Shown: positions 1 to 5,500 of the stretch, piece by piece
Position numbering within the stretch: the stretch's first letter is position 1
Layout: each line of letters starts with the position of its first letter
Notes under the pieces: generated by a model
Database searches by the model: none
What the model was told of the DNA's origin: nothing
What the model saw: only the letters and a program-made list of their open reading frames with translations
Program-made: the position numbers and the translations under genes
Source: Bacteroidota bacterium
Lineage (GTDB): Bacteria; Bacteroidota; Bacteroidia; Bacteroidales; VadinHA17
Direction: 5' to 3'
Assembly: GCA_030593185.1 (NCBI GenBank)
Contig: JAUVHQ010000163.1
Span: forward strand, 1 to 5,557
Length of the DNA stretch: 5,557 bases

Positions 1-219
1 GTCATTCGTGTTCCATTAAATATTTTGAATATGAACGAATTATTACATAAAGAATTATCAAACAAGATTATAAAATGTTTCTACACAGTTTACAACACTT
101 TTGATAGAAAAAAAATAGAATACGGAAAACACAAATACGACAGATGAAAACTAATCAGTGAGAATTAGTTCAATCCGTGTCATTCGTGTTCCATTAACCG
201 GGAGTAAAAACTAATTATT
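1..219. repeat. Non-coding leader with a 19-bp direct repeat and a Bacteroidota-type imperfect hairpin
   Basis: The same 19 bases (GTCATTCGTGTTCCATTAA) occur at 1-19 and 179-197. The second copy is the right arm of a long imperfect hairpin. The left arm begins near 124 (GGAAAACACAAATACGAC). The apex is a perfect 7-bp stem, AACTAAT at 149-155 and ATTAGTT at 164-170, with an 8-base loop. Runs such as 'atccgtgtcattcgtgttcc' resemble intergenic hairpin repeats that I know to be frequent in Bacteroidota genomes; that family assignment is from memory. The first copy, at the window edge, is probably the tail of another element. Bases 20-120 are AT-rich and I see nothing definite there. Confidence 0.6.
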
Positions 220-1179
220 ATGGCAACAACAAGAAGAAATTTTCTGACAAGCCTTGCAATAGCAGGAGCAGGTCTTTCATCTTTATCAGCAAAAACTGCA
301 TTAACGGATGAAAAAATGTCCAAAAAGGATCTTCCCTCAGGGAAACAAAATCCTATTGGTGTATCAACCTATTCATTCTGGCAGTTTAACGGACCCAGGG
401 AAGATGTGCCAATTGAAAAGTGTATTGACCAGGCAGCCCGGATGGGCTTTGATGGTGTTGAGATACTGCTTGTGCAAATGACCTCTGAGGATAATGTTTA
501 CCTTCAGAAATTAAAACGCCGGGCTTTTCATAACGGGCTCGACCTGATGGGATTTTCAACACACCAGGGATTTTTATCTCCGGATAAAGAATACCGTGAT
601 GAGAACATAAAAAAAACAATTCACCAGATTGAACTTGCCTATAAACTTGGTATTCCAACTATGCGTCTGAATACAGGAAGATGGGGTACGATAAAGTCGT
701 TTGATGTATTAATGGAAAAAAAAGGAATTGAACCACGGTTGGAAGGATACTCGGATAATGATGGTTTTAAATGGGTGATTGATTCAATTGATAAATGTAT
801 TCCGAGAGCAAAAGAATGCGGGGTTGTTTTGGGACTGGAGAATCACTGGGGATTGGGTAGAACCGCAGAAGGAGTTCTCCGGATTGTAAATGAGATCGGG
901 TCGCCCTGGTTGCAGGTAACGGCTGATACAGGTAATTTCCTGGAGGATCAGTATACCCAGTTTGATCAGATTGCCCCATATGCAATGCTTGTACAGGCAA
1001 AGACATATTTTGGAGGAGGGAAATGGTACACCCTGGATATTGATTATGAAAAAATTGCAGAGATACTGAGAAAACATAATTACAGGGGGTACATCTCACT
1101 GGAGTTCGAAGGACAGGAATCTGCTGAAACAGCTATCCCTAAAAGCCTGGAATTATTGAGGAGTTGTTTCTCAGATTGA
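220..1179 (+). CDS. Tat-exported sugar phosphate isomerase/epimerase family protein (xylose isomerase-like TIM barrel)
   Basis: A 319-residue protein predicted to act outside the cytoplasm on a sugar or polyol; the substrate cannot be told from sequence. Residues 4-10 (TRRNFLT) fit the twin-arginine motif and are followed by a hydrophobic stretch (11-24, ending LSA). The rest, about 45-319, reads as an AP-endonuclease-2/xylose isomerase-like barrel: GFDGVEIL (76-83), GLENHW (205-210), TADTGN (234-239), VQAK (258-261) and SLEFEG (293-298). By analogy with ketose 3-epimerases the metal ligands would be E207, D236, Q259 and E295, with Gln where many relatives have His. The ATG at 220 is chosen because it places the RR motif at the N-terminus; a GGGAG lies 17 bases upstream, too far for a standard ribosome site. 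The gene stands alone; the next gene is convergent. Codons from E303 to near the C-terminus recur at 4730. Family assignment is strong; specific function is unknown. Confidence 0.9.
   Translation: MATTRRNFLTSLAIAGAGLSSLSAKTALTDEKMSKKDLPSGKQNPIGVSTYSFWQFNGPREDVPIEKCIDQAARMGFDGVEILLVQMTSEDNVYLQKLKRRAFHNGLDLMGFSTHQGFLSPDKEYRDENIKKTIHQIELAYKLGIPTMRLNTGRWGTIKSFDVLMEKKGIEPRLEGYSDNDGFKWVIDSIDKCIPRAKECGVVLGLENHWGLGRTAEGVLRIVNEIGSPWLQVTADTGNFLEDQYTQFDQIAPYAMLVQAKTYFGGGKWYTLDIDYEKIAEILRKHNYRGYISLEFEGQESAETAIPKSLELLRSCFSD
1126..1164 (+). repeat. Left copy of the 39-bp direct repeat (3' end of the TIM-barrel gene)
   Basis: Bases 1126-1153 are identical to 4730-4757. Extending to 1164/4768 gives 36 matches of 39, with differences at 1154, 1158 and 1163. 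Here the repeat encodes ETAIPKSLELLR in the intact gene. A short TGATATT at 1177-1183 recurs at 4785-4791, so similarity may continue past the stop codon with small gaps. On the 5' side the match stops abruptly at 1126. Confidence 0.85.
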
Positions 1180-1237
1180 TATTGAAAACAGATAAATGCT
1201 ACTTGCAGCAGGATTGCCAGTACTACTTTTTCTTGTA

Positions 1238-1651
1238 CTAACATTCTTTCTTCTCTTTTTCATCCAAAAGTTTCTCAAAAACCTTTTGGTATTTCTCTGA
1301 TAACTCAAGATTTTTTTTGTACAGTTGATTTATCTCTTTCAGCAACTTAATATTTTCATTTCTGATTTTTTGCAGCTCGTTATATTTACTATTATACGCC
1401 CCTGCATCCTCATTCACTTTTTCAAATTTACCATCTTTCAACCACATCTCACCGGTACCATTAATGAACCAGTTGGCATTTAAGGAAGGCCAATAGTCAA
1501 GTATTTGCTTTACTATTTTTAAGCCTACAGGGTTTGTCCCTCGTGTCAGATTATTAACCTGCTGTTTCGTAACTCCCCAAACCTTAGCAAGCTTAGTTTG
1601 AGATGTCCCCGTTGTTTCCAATACTTTATTAAACCTTTGATTTAATGACAT
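1238..1651 (-). CDS. XRE-family helix-turn-helix repressor with C-terminal coiled coil (CI-like)
   Basis: A 137-residue cytoplasmic DNA-binding protein. The N-terminal helix-turn-helix spans about residues 6-52, with the core QTKLAKVWGVTKQQVNNLTR at 18-37. Next comes LNANWFINGTGEMW (57-70), a segment I recognise from Bacteroidota phage-type repressors ('Y.sLN..WL..G.GeM'). Residues 86-136 are rich in K, E, L and N in a pattern that suggests a coiled coil, probably for oligomerisation. There is no S24/LexA-type peptidase domain, so RecA-stimulated self-cleavage is unlikely. The gene diverges from the Cro-like gene across a 103-base region holding inverted repeats, the classic layout for a repressor controlling itself and its neighbour. 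The start at 1651 gives a complete HTH domain. An adopted chromosomal regulator is the main alternative to a phage relic. Confidence 0.85.
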   Translation of the reverse strand: MSLNQRFNKVLETTGTSQTKLAKVWGVTKQQVNNLTRGTNPVGLKIVKQILDYWPSLNANWFINGTGEMWLKDGKFEKVNEDAGAYNSKYNELQKIRNENIKLLKEINQLYKKNLELSEKYQKVFEKLLDEKEKKEC

Positions 1652-1670
1652 TATATGATTTATTGAAAAA

Positions 1671-1714
1671 AAGTAAATACATTACTTGACTTTAGTAAAT
1701 TAATTCCTTTACTT
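1671..1714. promoter_or_regulatory. Probable operator: two AAGTAA-type inverted repeats between divergent regulator genes
   Basis: The first inverted repeat is AAGTAA (1671-1676), five bases, TTACTT (1682-1687). The second is AGTAAA (1694-1699), eight bases, TTTACT (1708-1713). Four similar half-sites in alternating orientation thus lie within 44 bases. They overlap the predicted rightward promoter and sit just upstream of the leftward repressor gene. This fits binding by one or both adjacent HTH proteins. The repeats are seen directly; which protein binds is inference, and chance similarity in AT-rich DNA is possible. Confidence 0.5.
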
Positions 1715-1716
1715 TG
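1686..1716 (+). promoter_or_regulatory. Predicted Bacteroidota-type promoter for the Cro-like gene
   Basis: A -33-like TTGAC (1686-1690) is followed, 20 bases after its TTG, by the -7-like TTACTTTG (1709-1716), which differs from TAnnTTTG at one position. Transcription would start near 1722-1726, about 30 bases before the ATG at 1755. Both elements overlap the inverted repeats, so a protein bound there should block this promoter. I found no equally good leftward promoter for the repressor gene. Confidence 0.5.
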
Positions 1717-1754
1717 CAATATCAATTTAAGACTTTAAATCTATTTTTTCAACT

Positions 1755-1985
1755 ATGAGTAAAAAAATTACTGAAAAATTAACATTTAAGAAATACTATG
1801 AAAAACTGGGTAAGAAGAATCCCCAGATAAAATTAAGGGACCGTATCATAAAAGAATGCGGGATCACCAGAGCTACATTTTATAAATGGCTAAATGGCGA
1901 AACCAACAATGTCCCCAAACTCGCAATGGAAAGAATATCTGAATTGACCGGGATTCCTGTTGAATATCTGTTTCCTGATCAATAA
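1755..1985 (+). CDS. Small Cro-like helix-turn-helix DNA-binding protein
   Basis: A 76-residue basic protein that is essentially one DNA-binding domain. Residues 26-49 (from KLRDRIIKEC through ITRATFYKWLNGE) form the likely helix-turn-helix. The tail ELTGIPVEYLFP (63-74) is typical of Cro/CI-like proteins of Bacteroidota, in which the last helix closes the domain. It has no dimerisation or effector domain beyond this. It is transcribed away from the CI-like gene, so the pair resembles the repressor/Cro switch of temperate or transposable phages. The start at 1755 is the first ATG after the predicted promoter; the leader is A/T-rich with no clear ribosome site. The small membrane protein follows after 45 bases and may be co-transcribed. 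The HTH call is fairly firm; the phage-like role is inference. Confidence 0.8.
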   Translation: MSKKITEKLTFKKYYEKLGKKNPQIKLRDRIIKECGITRATFYKWLNGETNNVPKLAMERISELTGIPVEYLFPDQ

Positions 1986-2030
1986 CCGGTATCATATAAT
2001 TTAATAATGCACAGGAATGCTTGAAAAAAC

Positions 2031-2213
2031 ATGAAAGAAAAAACCGACTTAAGTAGAATAATAAAAAAGGGGGAAATGACAGATCGTTGGCTAAATGTAG
2101 TTGTAATAATAATTATAATAACCTGGATTCTTTTAAGCCTTATTTTTTTAATCAGGGATATTCAATTAGGACAAGAAATTAAAGTGCTTAAGGCAGAAAT
2201 GGAACAATTTTAA
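2031..2213 (+). CDS. Small single-pass membrane protein, unknown function
   Basis: A 60-residue peptide with a short polar, positively charged N-terminus (residues 1-20), one very hydrophobic segment (about 21-41, rich in Val, Ile and Leu, with W32), and a charged C-terminal tail with a heptad-like Leu/Ile pattern (about 43-59). I recognise no family. ATG 2031 is taken as the start; M16 is a possible alternative that keeps the membrane segment. An AGGA at 2013-2016 is rather far upstream. It lies 45 bases after the Cro-like gene on the same strand, with no obvious promoter of its own, so it probably belongs to the same transcript. A phage-type membrane peptide or a small toxin would fit by size and context, but nothing proves either. 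Confidence 0.6.
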   Translation: MKEKTDLSRIIKKGEMTDRWLNVVVIIIIITWILLSLIFLIRDIQLGQEIKVLKAEMEQF

Positions 2214-2236
2214 TGTATGACTTACGTTGTTAATTA

Positions 2237-2267
2237 TTTGTAAAGTTTAAATGAAAGGTTAATTTTG
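2237..2267 (+). promoter_or_regulatory. Predicted Bacteroidota-type promoter for mgsA
   Basis: TTTG at 2237-2240, a 19-base gap, then TAATTTTG at 2260-2267 match the Bacteroidota consensus (TTTG / TAnnTTTG) at all fixed positions. Transcription would begin near 2274, about 15 bases before the mgsA ATG, giving a very short leader. This suggests mgsA is transcribed independently of the upstream regulator genes. Confidence 0.65.
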
Positions 2268-2288
2268 CAGGCTTAAAAAGAGAATATC

Positions 2289-2759
2289 ATGAAACCCATA
2301 AAAAATATAGCATTAGTAGCCCATGACAATAGAAAAAAAGATTTAATTGAATGGGTTGAGTGGAATATAAATATACTCGTGCCACATAAACTCATCTGTA
2401 CAGGAACAACGGGGAAATTAGTAGAAGAAACGTTAGAAAGAATAGCTGAAAAAGATCAGAGTTTTAAATACACCATTACTAAATTGAAATCAGGGCCGTT
2501 AGGAGGAGATCAGCAATTAGGTTCATTGATTTCAGAAGGTAAAATTGATTTCATTGTATTTTTATGGGATCCAATGCAGCCTCAACCCCATGATGTTGAT
2601 GTTAAGGCTCTATTGAGAATATCTGTTCTTTATAATATCCCCATTGCTTGTAATCGTTCGACAGCTGATTTTATGATTTCATCGCCTATAATGAATGAAG
2701 AGTATACTCCTGTATTAAAAGATTATTCTAAATATATTAATAGAGAGTTTAGTTTATAA
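2289..2759 (+). CDS. mgsA: Methylglyoxal synthase
   Basis: Converts dihydroxyacetone phosphate to methylglyoxal and phosphate in the cytosol, a bypass of lower glycolysis used when triose phosphates accumulate or phosphate is scarce. At 156 residues it is close to the 152 of the E. coli enzyme. Visible family signatures are ALVAHD (8-13), TGTTG (38-42), SGPLGGDQQ (68-76), WDP (93-95), PHDVDVKALLR (100-110) and CNRSTADF (121-128). Residues matching E. coli H19, D71, D91, H98 and D101 are H12, D74, D94, H101 and D104, so the catalytic set, including the general base D74, is intact. The stretch between TGTTG and SGP is about ten residues longer than in E. coli, and the N-terminus is shorter. The gene has its own promoter at 2237-2267 and lies 116 bases before pckA. 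The enzyme call is secure. Confidence 0.95.
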   Translation: MKPIKNIALVAHDNRKKDLIEWVEWNINILVPHKLICTGTTGKLVEETLERIAEKDQSFKYTITKLKSGPLGGDQQLGSLISEGKIDFIVFLWDPMQPQPHDVDVKALLRISVLYNIPIACNRSTADFMISSPIMNEEYTPVLKDYSKYINREFSL

Positions 2760-2830
2760 TCAAACAACTAAGAAATAGTTCATTTCGTATCAGCGTTGTT
2801 TAGGATGTTTTTAATTTAAAAAAAGTTTTA

Positions 2831-2838
2831 TAGTTTTA
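2831..2838 (+). promoter_or_regulatory. Weak -7-like element upstream of pckA
   Basis: TAGTTTTA at 2831-2838 differs from TAnnTTTG in the last base and lies 37 bases before the pckA ATG. No good TTTG is present 19-21 bases further upstream, only TGTTT near 2806-2810. It is the best candidate in the 116-base gap, but pckA could also be reached by read-through from mgsA. Confidence 0.25.
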
Positions 2839-2875
2839 AATGCATAAAAGGAACCGAATTTAACTTATTTGAGTT

Positions 2876-4501
2876 ATGGAAGATTTAAATCATGGACAAA
2901 GTGAGATTAGGGCAATCGAAGGTCAGTATGGCCTTGAATACCTAAATCTGAGAAATCTTAATAATATTTACTGGAATTTAACCACATCCGGGTTATATGA
3001 GCAGATTATCCGCCGCAGGGAAGGGATGTTAACCCATTTAGGGCCTGTGTTGGTTCGTACAGGGGCTTATACAGGCCGGTCTCCAAACGATAAGTTCATC
3101 GTTAAAGAACCAACTACGGAAGATAAAATCTGGTGGAGTTCCGTTAACCGTCCTTTTGTTGAAGAGAAATTCGCTCACATGTGGCATCGTTTACAGGCTT
3201 ATTTGCAAGGCAACGATATTTTTATTCAGGATTGTTATATAGGTGTTGATGAAAAATACCGTATCCCATTGCGCATTATTACGGAGTATGCGTGGCATTC
3301 TCTTTTTGCCAGAAATATGTTTATTAATATCACAAATCGGGATGAACTAAAGAATTTTATCCCGGCATATACAATTATTGATCTACCCAAGTTCCATGCA
3401 GTTCCCGAACTGGACGGGACAAATTCCGAAGCCTTTATTTTACTTAATCTTAGTCAGAAGCTTGTTCTGATAGGTGGAACCAGCTACGGCGGAGAAATAA
3501 AAAAGTCTGCTTTTACATTGATTAACTTTCTGCTTCCGGAGAAGGATGTATTACCAATGCACTGTAGTGCCAATGTCGGCAAGGAGGGAGATACAGCCCT
3601 GTTTTTTGGGCTTTCTGGTACGGGTAAAACCACACTTTCCGCTGATCCCGTAAGGGCGCTTATCGGGGATGATGAGCATGGCTGGAGCGAGGACGGTATA
3701 TTTAATTTTGAAGGCGGTTGTTATGCGAAAGTCATTCGCCTTTCAAAGGAAGCCGAACCGGCTATTTATACCACCACACGTCGTTTCGGAACTATACTTG
3801 AAAACGTATCTATTGATTCATATTCGCGTAAGCCCGACCTGGACGACAGTTCTTTTACGGAAAATACAAGGGCTTCCTATCCGATCACACATTTAGATAA
3901 TATTGTTCCTGAAGGGAAAGGTGAGCATCCCAAAAATGTTATTTTTCTTACTGCCGATGCTTTCGGAGTGTTACCACCCCTCTCCAAATTAACACCCGAA
4001 CAGGCTATGTACCACTTTCTGCTTGGTTACACCGCAAAAGTTGCCGGAACCGAACGAGGCATCACTGAGCCACAGGCTACTTTCAGCACTTGTTTCGGAG
4101 CGCCGTTTATGCCTCAGCATCCCAGCGTTTATGCAAAATTATTGGGCGAAAAGCTTCAAAAGTACAATGTGACTACATGGTTAGTGAATACGGGCTGGAC
4201 AGGAGGCTCATACGGAGTCGGTAACCGGATGTCTATTCAACATACACGTGCAATGTTAAACAGTGCTTTGGAAGGGAAACTTAATGATGTTGAATTTGAA
4301 ACCGACCCTGTCTTTGGACTTCATATTCCCAAATCTTGTCCGGGTGTGCCATCAGAGATACTGAGTCCCAGAAATACCTGGAAAAATAAAGCGGATTATG
4401 ATGAAAAGGCAAAAGAACTGGCCGGAATGTTCAGGGAGAATTTCAAACAATACAAAGATTTCGTTTCACCTGAAGTGGTCAAAGCCGGAACATTTGTATA
4501 G
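2876..4501 (+). CDS. pckA: Phosphoenolpyruvate carboxykinase (ATP)
   Basis: Interconverts oxaloacetate + ATP with phosphoenolpyruvate + CO2 + ADP in the cytosol. In fermenting Bacteroidota it can run in the carboxylating direction toward succinate; in other settings it serves gluconeogenesis. The protein is full length: 541 residues against 540 in E. coli. Key elements are TGRSP (66-70, substrate Arg R68), GGTSYGGEIKK (200-210, Y204 and the metal-site lysine), MHCSANVG (228-235, H229), the P-loop GLSGTGKTT (245-253), the kinase-2 motif GDDEHGW (264-270, D265 and D266), ENTR (329-332, R332) and GTERGITEP (391-399). All conserved catalytic positions I can place are present. The ATG at 2876 gives the expected N-terminal length. 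G+C is visibly higher than in the upstream regulator genes. This is a core metabolic gene, so its place inside the repeat-bracketed segment is unexpected. Confidence 0.97.
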   Translation: MEDLNHGQSEIRAIEGQYGLEYLNLRNLNNIYWNLTTSGLYEQIIRRREGMLTHLGPVLVRTGAYTGRSPNDKFIVKEPTTEDKIWWSSVNRPFVEEKFAHMWHRLQAYLQGNDIFIQDCYIGVDEKYRIPLRIITEYAWHSLFARNMFINITNRDELKNFIPAYTIIDLPKFHAVPELDGTNSEAFILLNLSQKLVLIGGTSYGGEIKKSAFTLINFLLPEKDVLPMHCSANVGKEGDTALFFGLSGTGKTTLSADPVRALIGDDEHGWSEDGIFNFEGGCYAKVIRLSKEAEPAIYTTTRRFGTILENVSIDSYSRKPDLDDSSFTENTRASYPITHLDNIVPEGKGEHPKNVIFLTADAFGVLPPLSKLTPEQAMYHFLLGYTAKVAGTERGITEPQATFSTCFGAPFMPQHPSVYAKLLGEKLQKYNVTTWLVNTGWTGGSYGVGNRMSIQHTRAMLNSALEGKLNDVEFETDPVFGLHIPKSCPGVPSEILSPRNTWKNKADYDEKAKELAGMFRENFKQYKDFVSPEVVKAGTFV

Positions 4502-4564
4502 TAAATGATCAGATAATCAATTTCTTTTCGAAATCTCGGTATACTTTCCTGTTCTCCTTAGAAG

Positions 4565-4578
4565 AGCCTTTTAAGGCT
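4565..4578. repeat. Short near-palindrome AGCCTTTTAAGGCT downstream of pckA
   Basis: Five base pairs (AGCCT/AGGCT) can close over a four-base loop (TTTA). It lies 64 bases after the pckA stop codon. No run of T follows on either side, so it is not a textbook intrinsic terminator, though it could help stabilise or end the transcript. Confidence 0.4.
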
Positions 4579-4729
4579 GAACTCATACCACGGGACCAGA
4601 CCAATGAATTGTTCCCAGTCAAATGACCGGTCAACGAAATAGCAGAGGGATTTTTAAAATGATATAGAAGACAAATTAAACTCTGAGATTATCAAACCGG
4701 TCAAACCGATTGGTAGAAAACCTGTCAGA

Positions 4730-4768
4730 GAAACAGCTATCCCTAAAAGCCTGGAATAATTAAGGAAT
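4730..4768 (+). pseudogene. Displaced copy of the 3' end of the TIM-barrel gene (right copy of the direct repeat)
   Basis: Bases 4730-4757 match 1126-1153 exactly, and 36 of 39 bases match to 4768. Read in the same register it encodes ETAIPKSLE, then a TAA at 4757-4759 where the intact gene has a Leu codon. None of the rest of the barrel gene is present upstream; the similarity begins abruptly at 4730. It is therefore a gene fragment. It could be a remnant of a second copy, a trace of rearrangement, or the distal attachment-site copy left by an integrated element. Confidence 0.75.
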
Positions 4769-4816
4769 GTATTTGTGTAATATCTGATATTTATAGGATT
4801 TTAACTCTCTTCCTCC

Positions 4817-4844
4817 TTACTACCTACTTTTTACTACTTACTTT
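4817..4844. repeat. 14-bp tandem repeat, two copies, pyrimidine-rich
   Basis: TTACTACCTACTTT (4817-4830) is followed directly by TTACTACTTACTTT (4831-4844), 13 of 14 bases identical. The surrounding 4806-4850 is almost all C and T plus a few A. It lies just past the 3' end of the leftward gene. Similar TTACTACTTACT-like tracts are common between genes in Bacteroidota, to my recollection. No function is evident. Confidence 0.6.
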
Positions 4845-4863
4845 TCTTTTGTGGTGTCATAAT

Positions 4864-5496
4864 TTATTCTACCGGTCCCCAGTCTATTAATCTATCATTC
4901 ATAAAGATCAGGTAAGTTGATGGGTAAAACCATTTTTCCTTAACCTGTCCGGATTTTATTAACCGGTTAATTTTGTCGGGACGACCCCAACTGTCTTCAA
5001 CCATATTTGTGGTCATGTTTCGCCATATCTTATGATCAAATATTTTTTGAGCTGTCTCCCAACCGTAAGTATAACGTAAATATTCTAATTTGTTGGAAAA
5101 CCCGGTGATAGTGTCTTGTTGATTCAAGACCTCAGGTGGTTTTTCAAAAAAACTCTGATCAGGGTTAATTTTGGATTTTCTCACAAAACCCTGGTTAACT
5201 TCGGTTTTAATGTAGTAATATTCATCCATAATATCCACAATAAAAATCCTTGTATCTACAGGAATAATTGTTATTACCGAGCTTAAGTTTCCAATATCGG
5301 AATATAGCCTGCATGCTGAGGATGTAACAGCGTTACTTTTAAAAGAAGTATCAGTAACTTCGGTCCGGATATTGTTTTTTGTTGAATTCTGTTCAAGCTG
5401 ATTGAGCTTTCTCTCGAGTTCATTAAATTGTTGGGCATTCAAAGGAACAATAAAAAGAAATCCGAGTAAAACGGTAAATAAAATGTATCGTGACAT
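4864..5496 (-). CDS. Secreted or periplasmic protein with SH3-like and BamE/SmpA-like domains
   Basis: A 210-residue exported protein of unknown function. Residues 1-21 (ending PLNA, then QQ) form a Sec signal peptide with probable cleavage after A21; there is no lipobox Cys. Residues 22-37 (FNELERKLNQLEQ) could form a short coiled coil. Residues 61-110 (LYSDIGN, then alternating hydrophobic strands, ending QGFVRKSKI) look like a bacterial SH3 domain, usually a binding module for cell wall or protein. The C-terminal part, about 150-210, contains MTTNMVEDSWGRPDKINR and KEKWFYPSTYLIFMNDRLIDW, matching the SmpA/OmlA-BamE pattern 'gMs...V...wG.P......g....W.Y....l.F.ng.l..w'. ATG 5496 is chosen because the signal peptide starts there; its leader is A-rich with no clear ribosome site. 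Domain calls are by eye. The gene stands alone, convergent with pckA. Confidence 0.75.
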   Translation of the reverse strand: MSRYILFTVLLGFLFIVPLNAQQFNELERKLNQLEQNSTKNNIRTEVTDTSFKSNAVTSSACRLYSDIGNLSSVITIIPVDTRIFIVDIMDEYYYIKTEVNQGFVRKSKINPDQSFFEKPPEVLNQQDTITGFSNKLEYLRYTYGWETAQKIFDHKIWRNMTTNMVEDSWGRPDKINRLIKSGQVKEKWFYPSTYLIFMNDRLIDWGPVE

Positions 5497-5500
5497 ATTT

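Larger units (their letters stand above)
4502..4863. other. 362-base gene-free region with remnants and repeats
   Basis: No intact gene lies here. One plus-strand frame stays open from pckA to a TGA at 4624 and continues after it with PVNEIAEGF (4627-4653). NEIAEGF resembles the NIAEGF signature of the 'four-helix bundle'/23S rRNA intervening-sequence protein family, so this may be a decayed copy; this is tentative. The minus strand is also open for 59 codons (4512-4688) but lacks a convincing start. ACCGGTCAA occurs at both 4626-4634 and 4696-4704. The duplicated TIM-barrel gene end (4730-4768) and a pyrimidine-rich tract with a 14-bp tandem repeat (4817-4844) follow. No clear terminator for pckA was found. 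Confidence 0.5.

Noticed and set aside
96..103. CACTTTTG as the -7 element of a promoter for the TIM-barrel gene
   Set aside because: It differs from TAnnTTTG at the important first T and has no proper TTTG about 20 bases upstream; it is also over 110 bases from the start.
386..1099. Minus-strand open frames inside the TIM-barrel gene
   Set aside because: They are antisense to a clear family protein, show no recognisable domain, and have no supporting start signals.
1219..1239. AGTAC/GTACT hairpin between the convergent TIM-barrel and repressor genes
   Set aside because: Only five base pairs, an 11-base loop, and it overlaps the repressor stop codon; no convincing T-tract follows on either strand.
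2762..2801. Possible mgsA terminator: AAACAAC/GTTGTTT pairing, or AACTA/TAGTT within it
   Set aside because: The stems are short and A/T-rich, the larger one has a 26-base loop, and the following T-run is offset. Too weak to call.
3669..3896. Second plus-strand frame inside pckA
   Set aside because: It overlaps the highly conserved kinase-2 region of PEP carboxykinase in another frame and encodes no recognisable sequence.
4512..4688. 59-codon minus-strand open frame after pckA as a real gene
   Set aside because: It has no ATG near its 5' end (the only internal ATG leaves about 25 residues), no start signals, and its sequence looks like the antisense of a decayed plus-strand frame.
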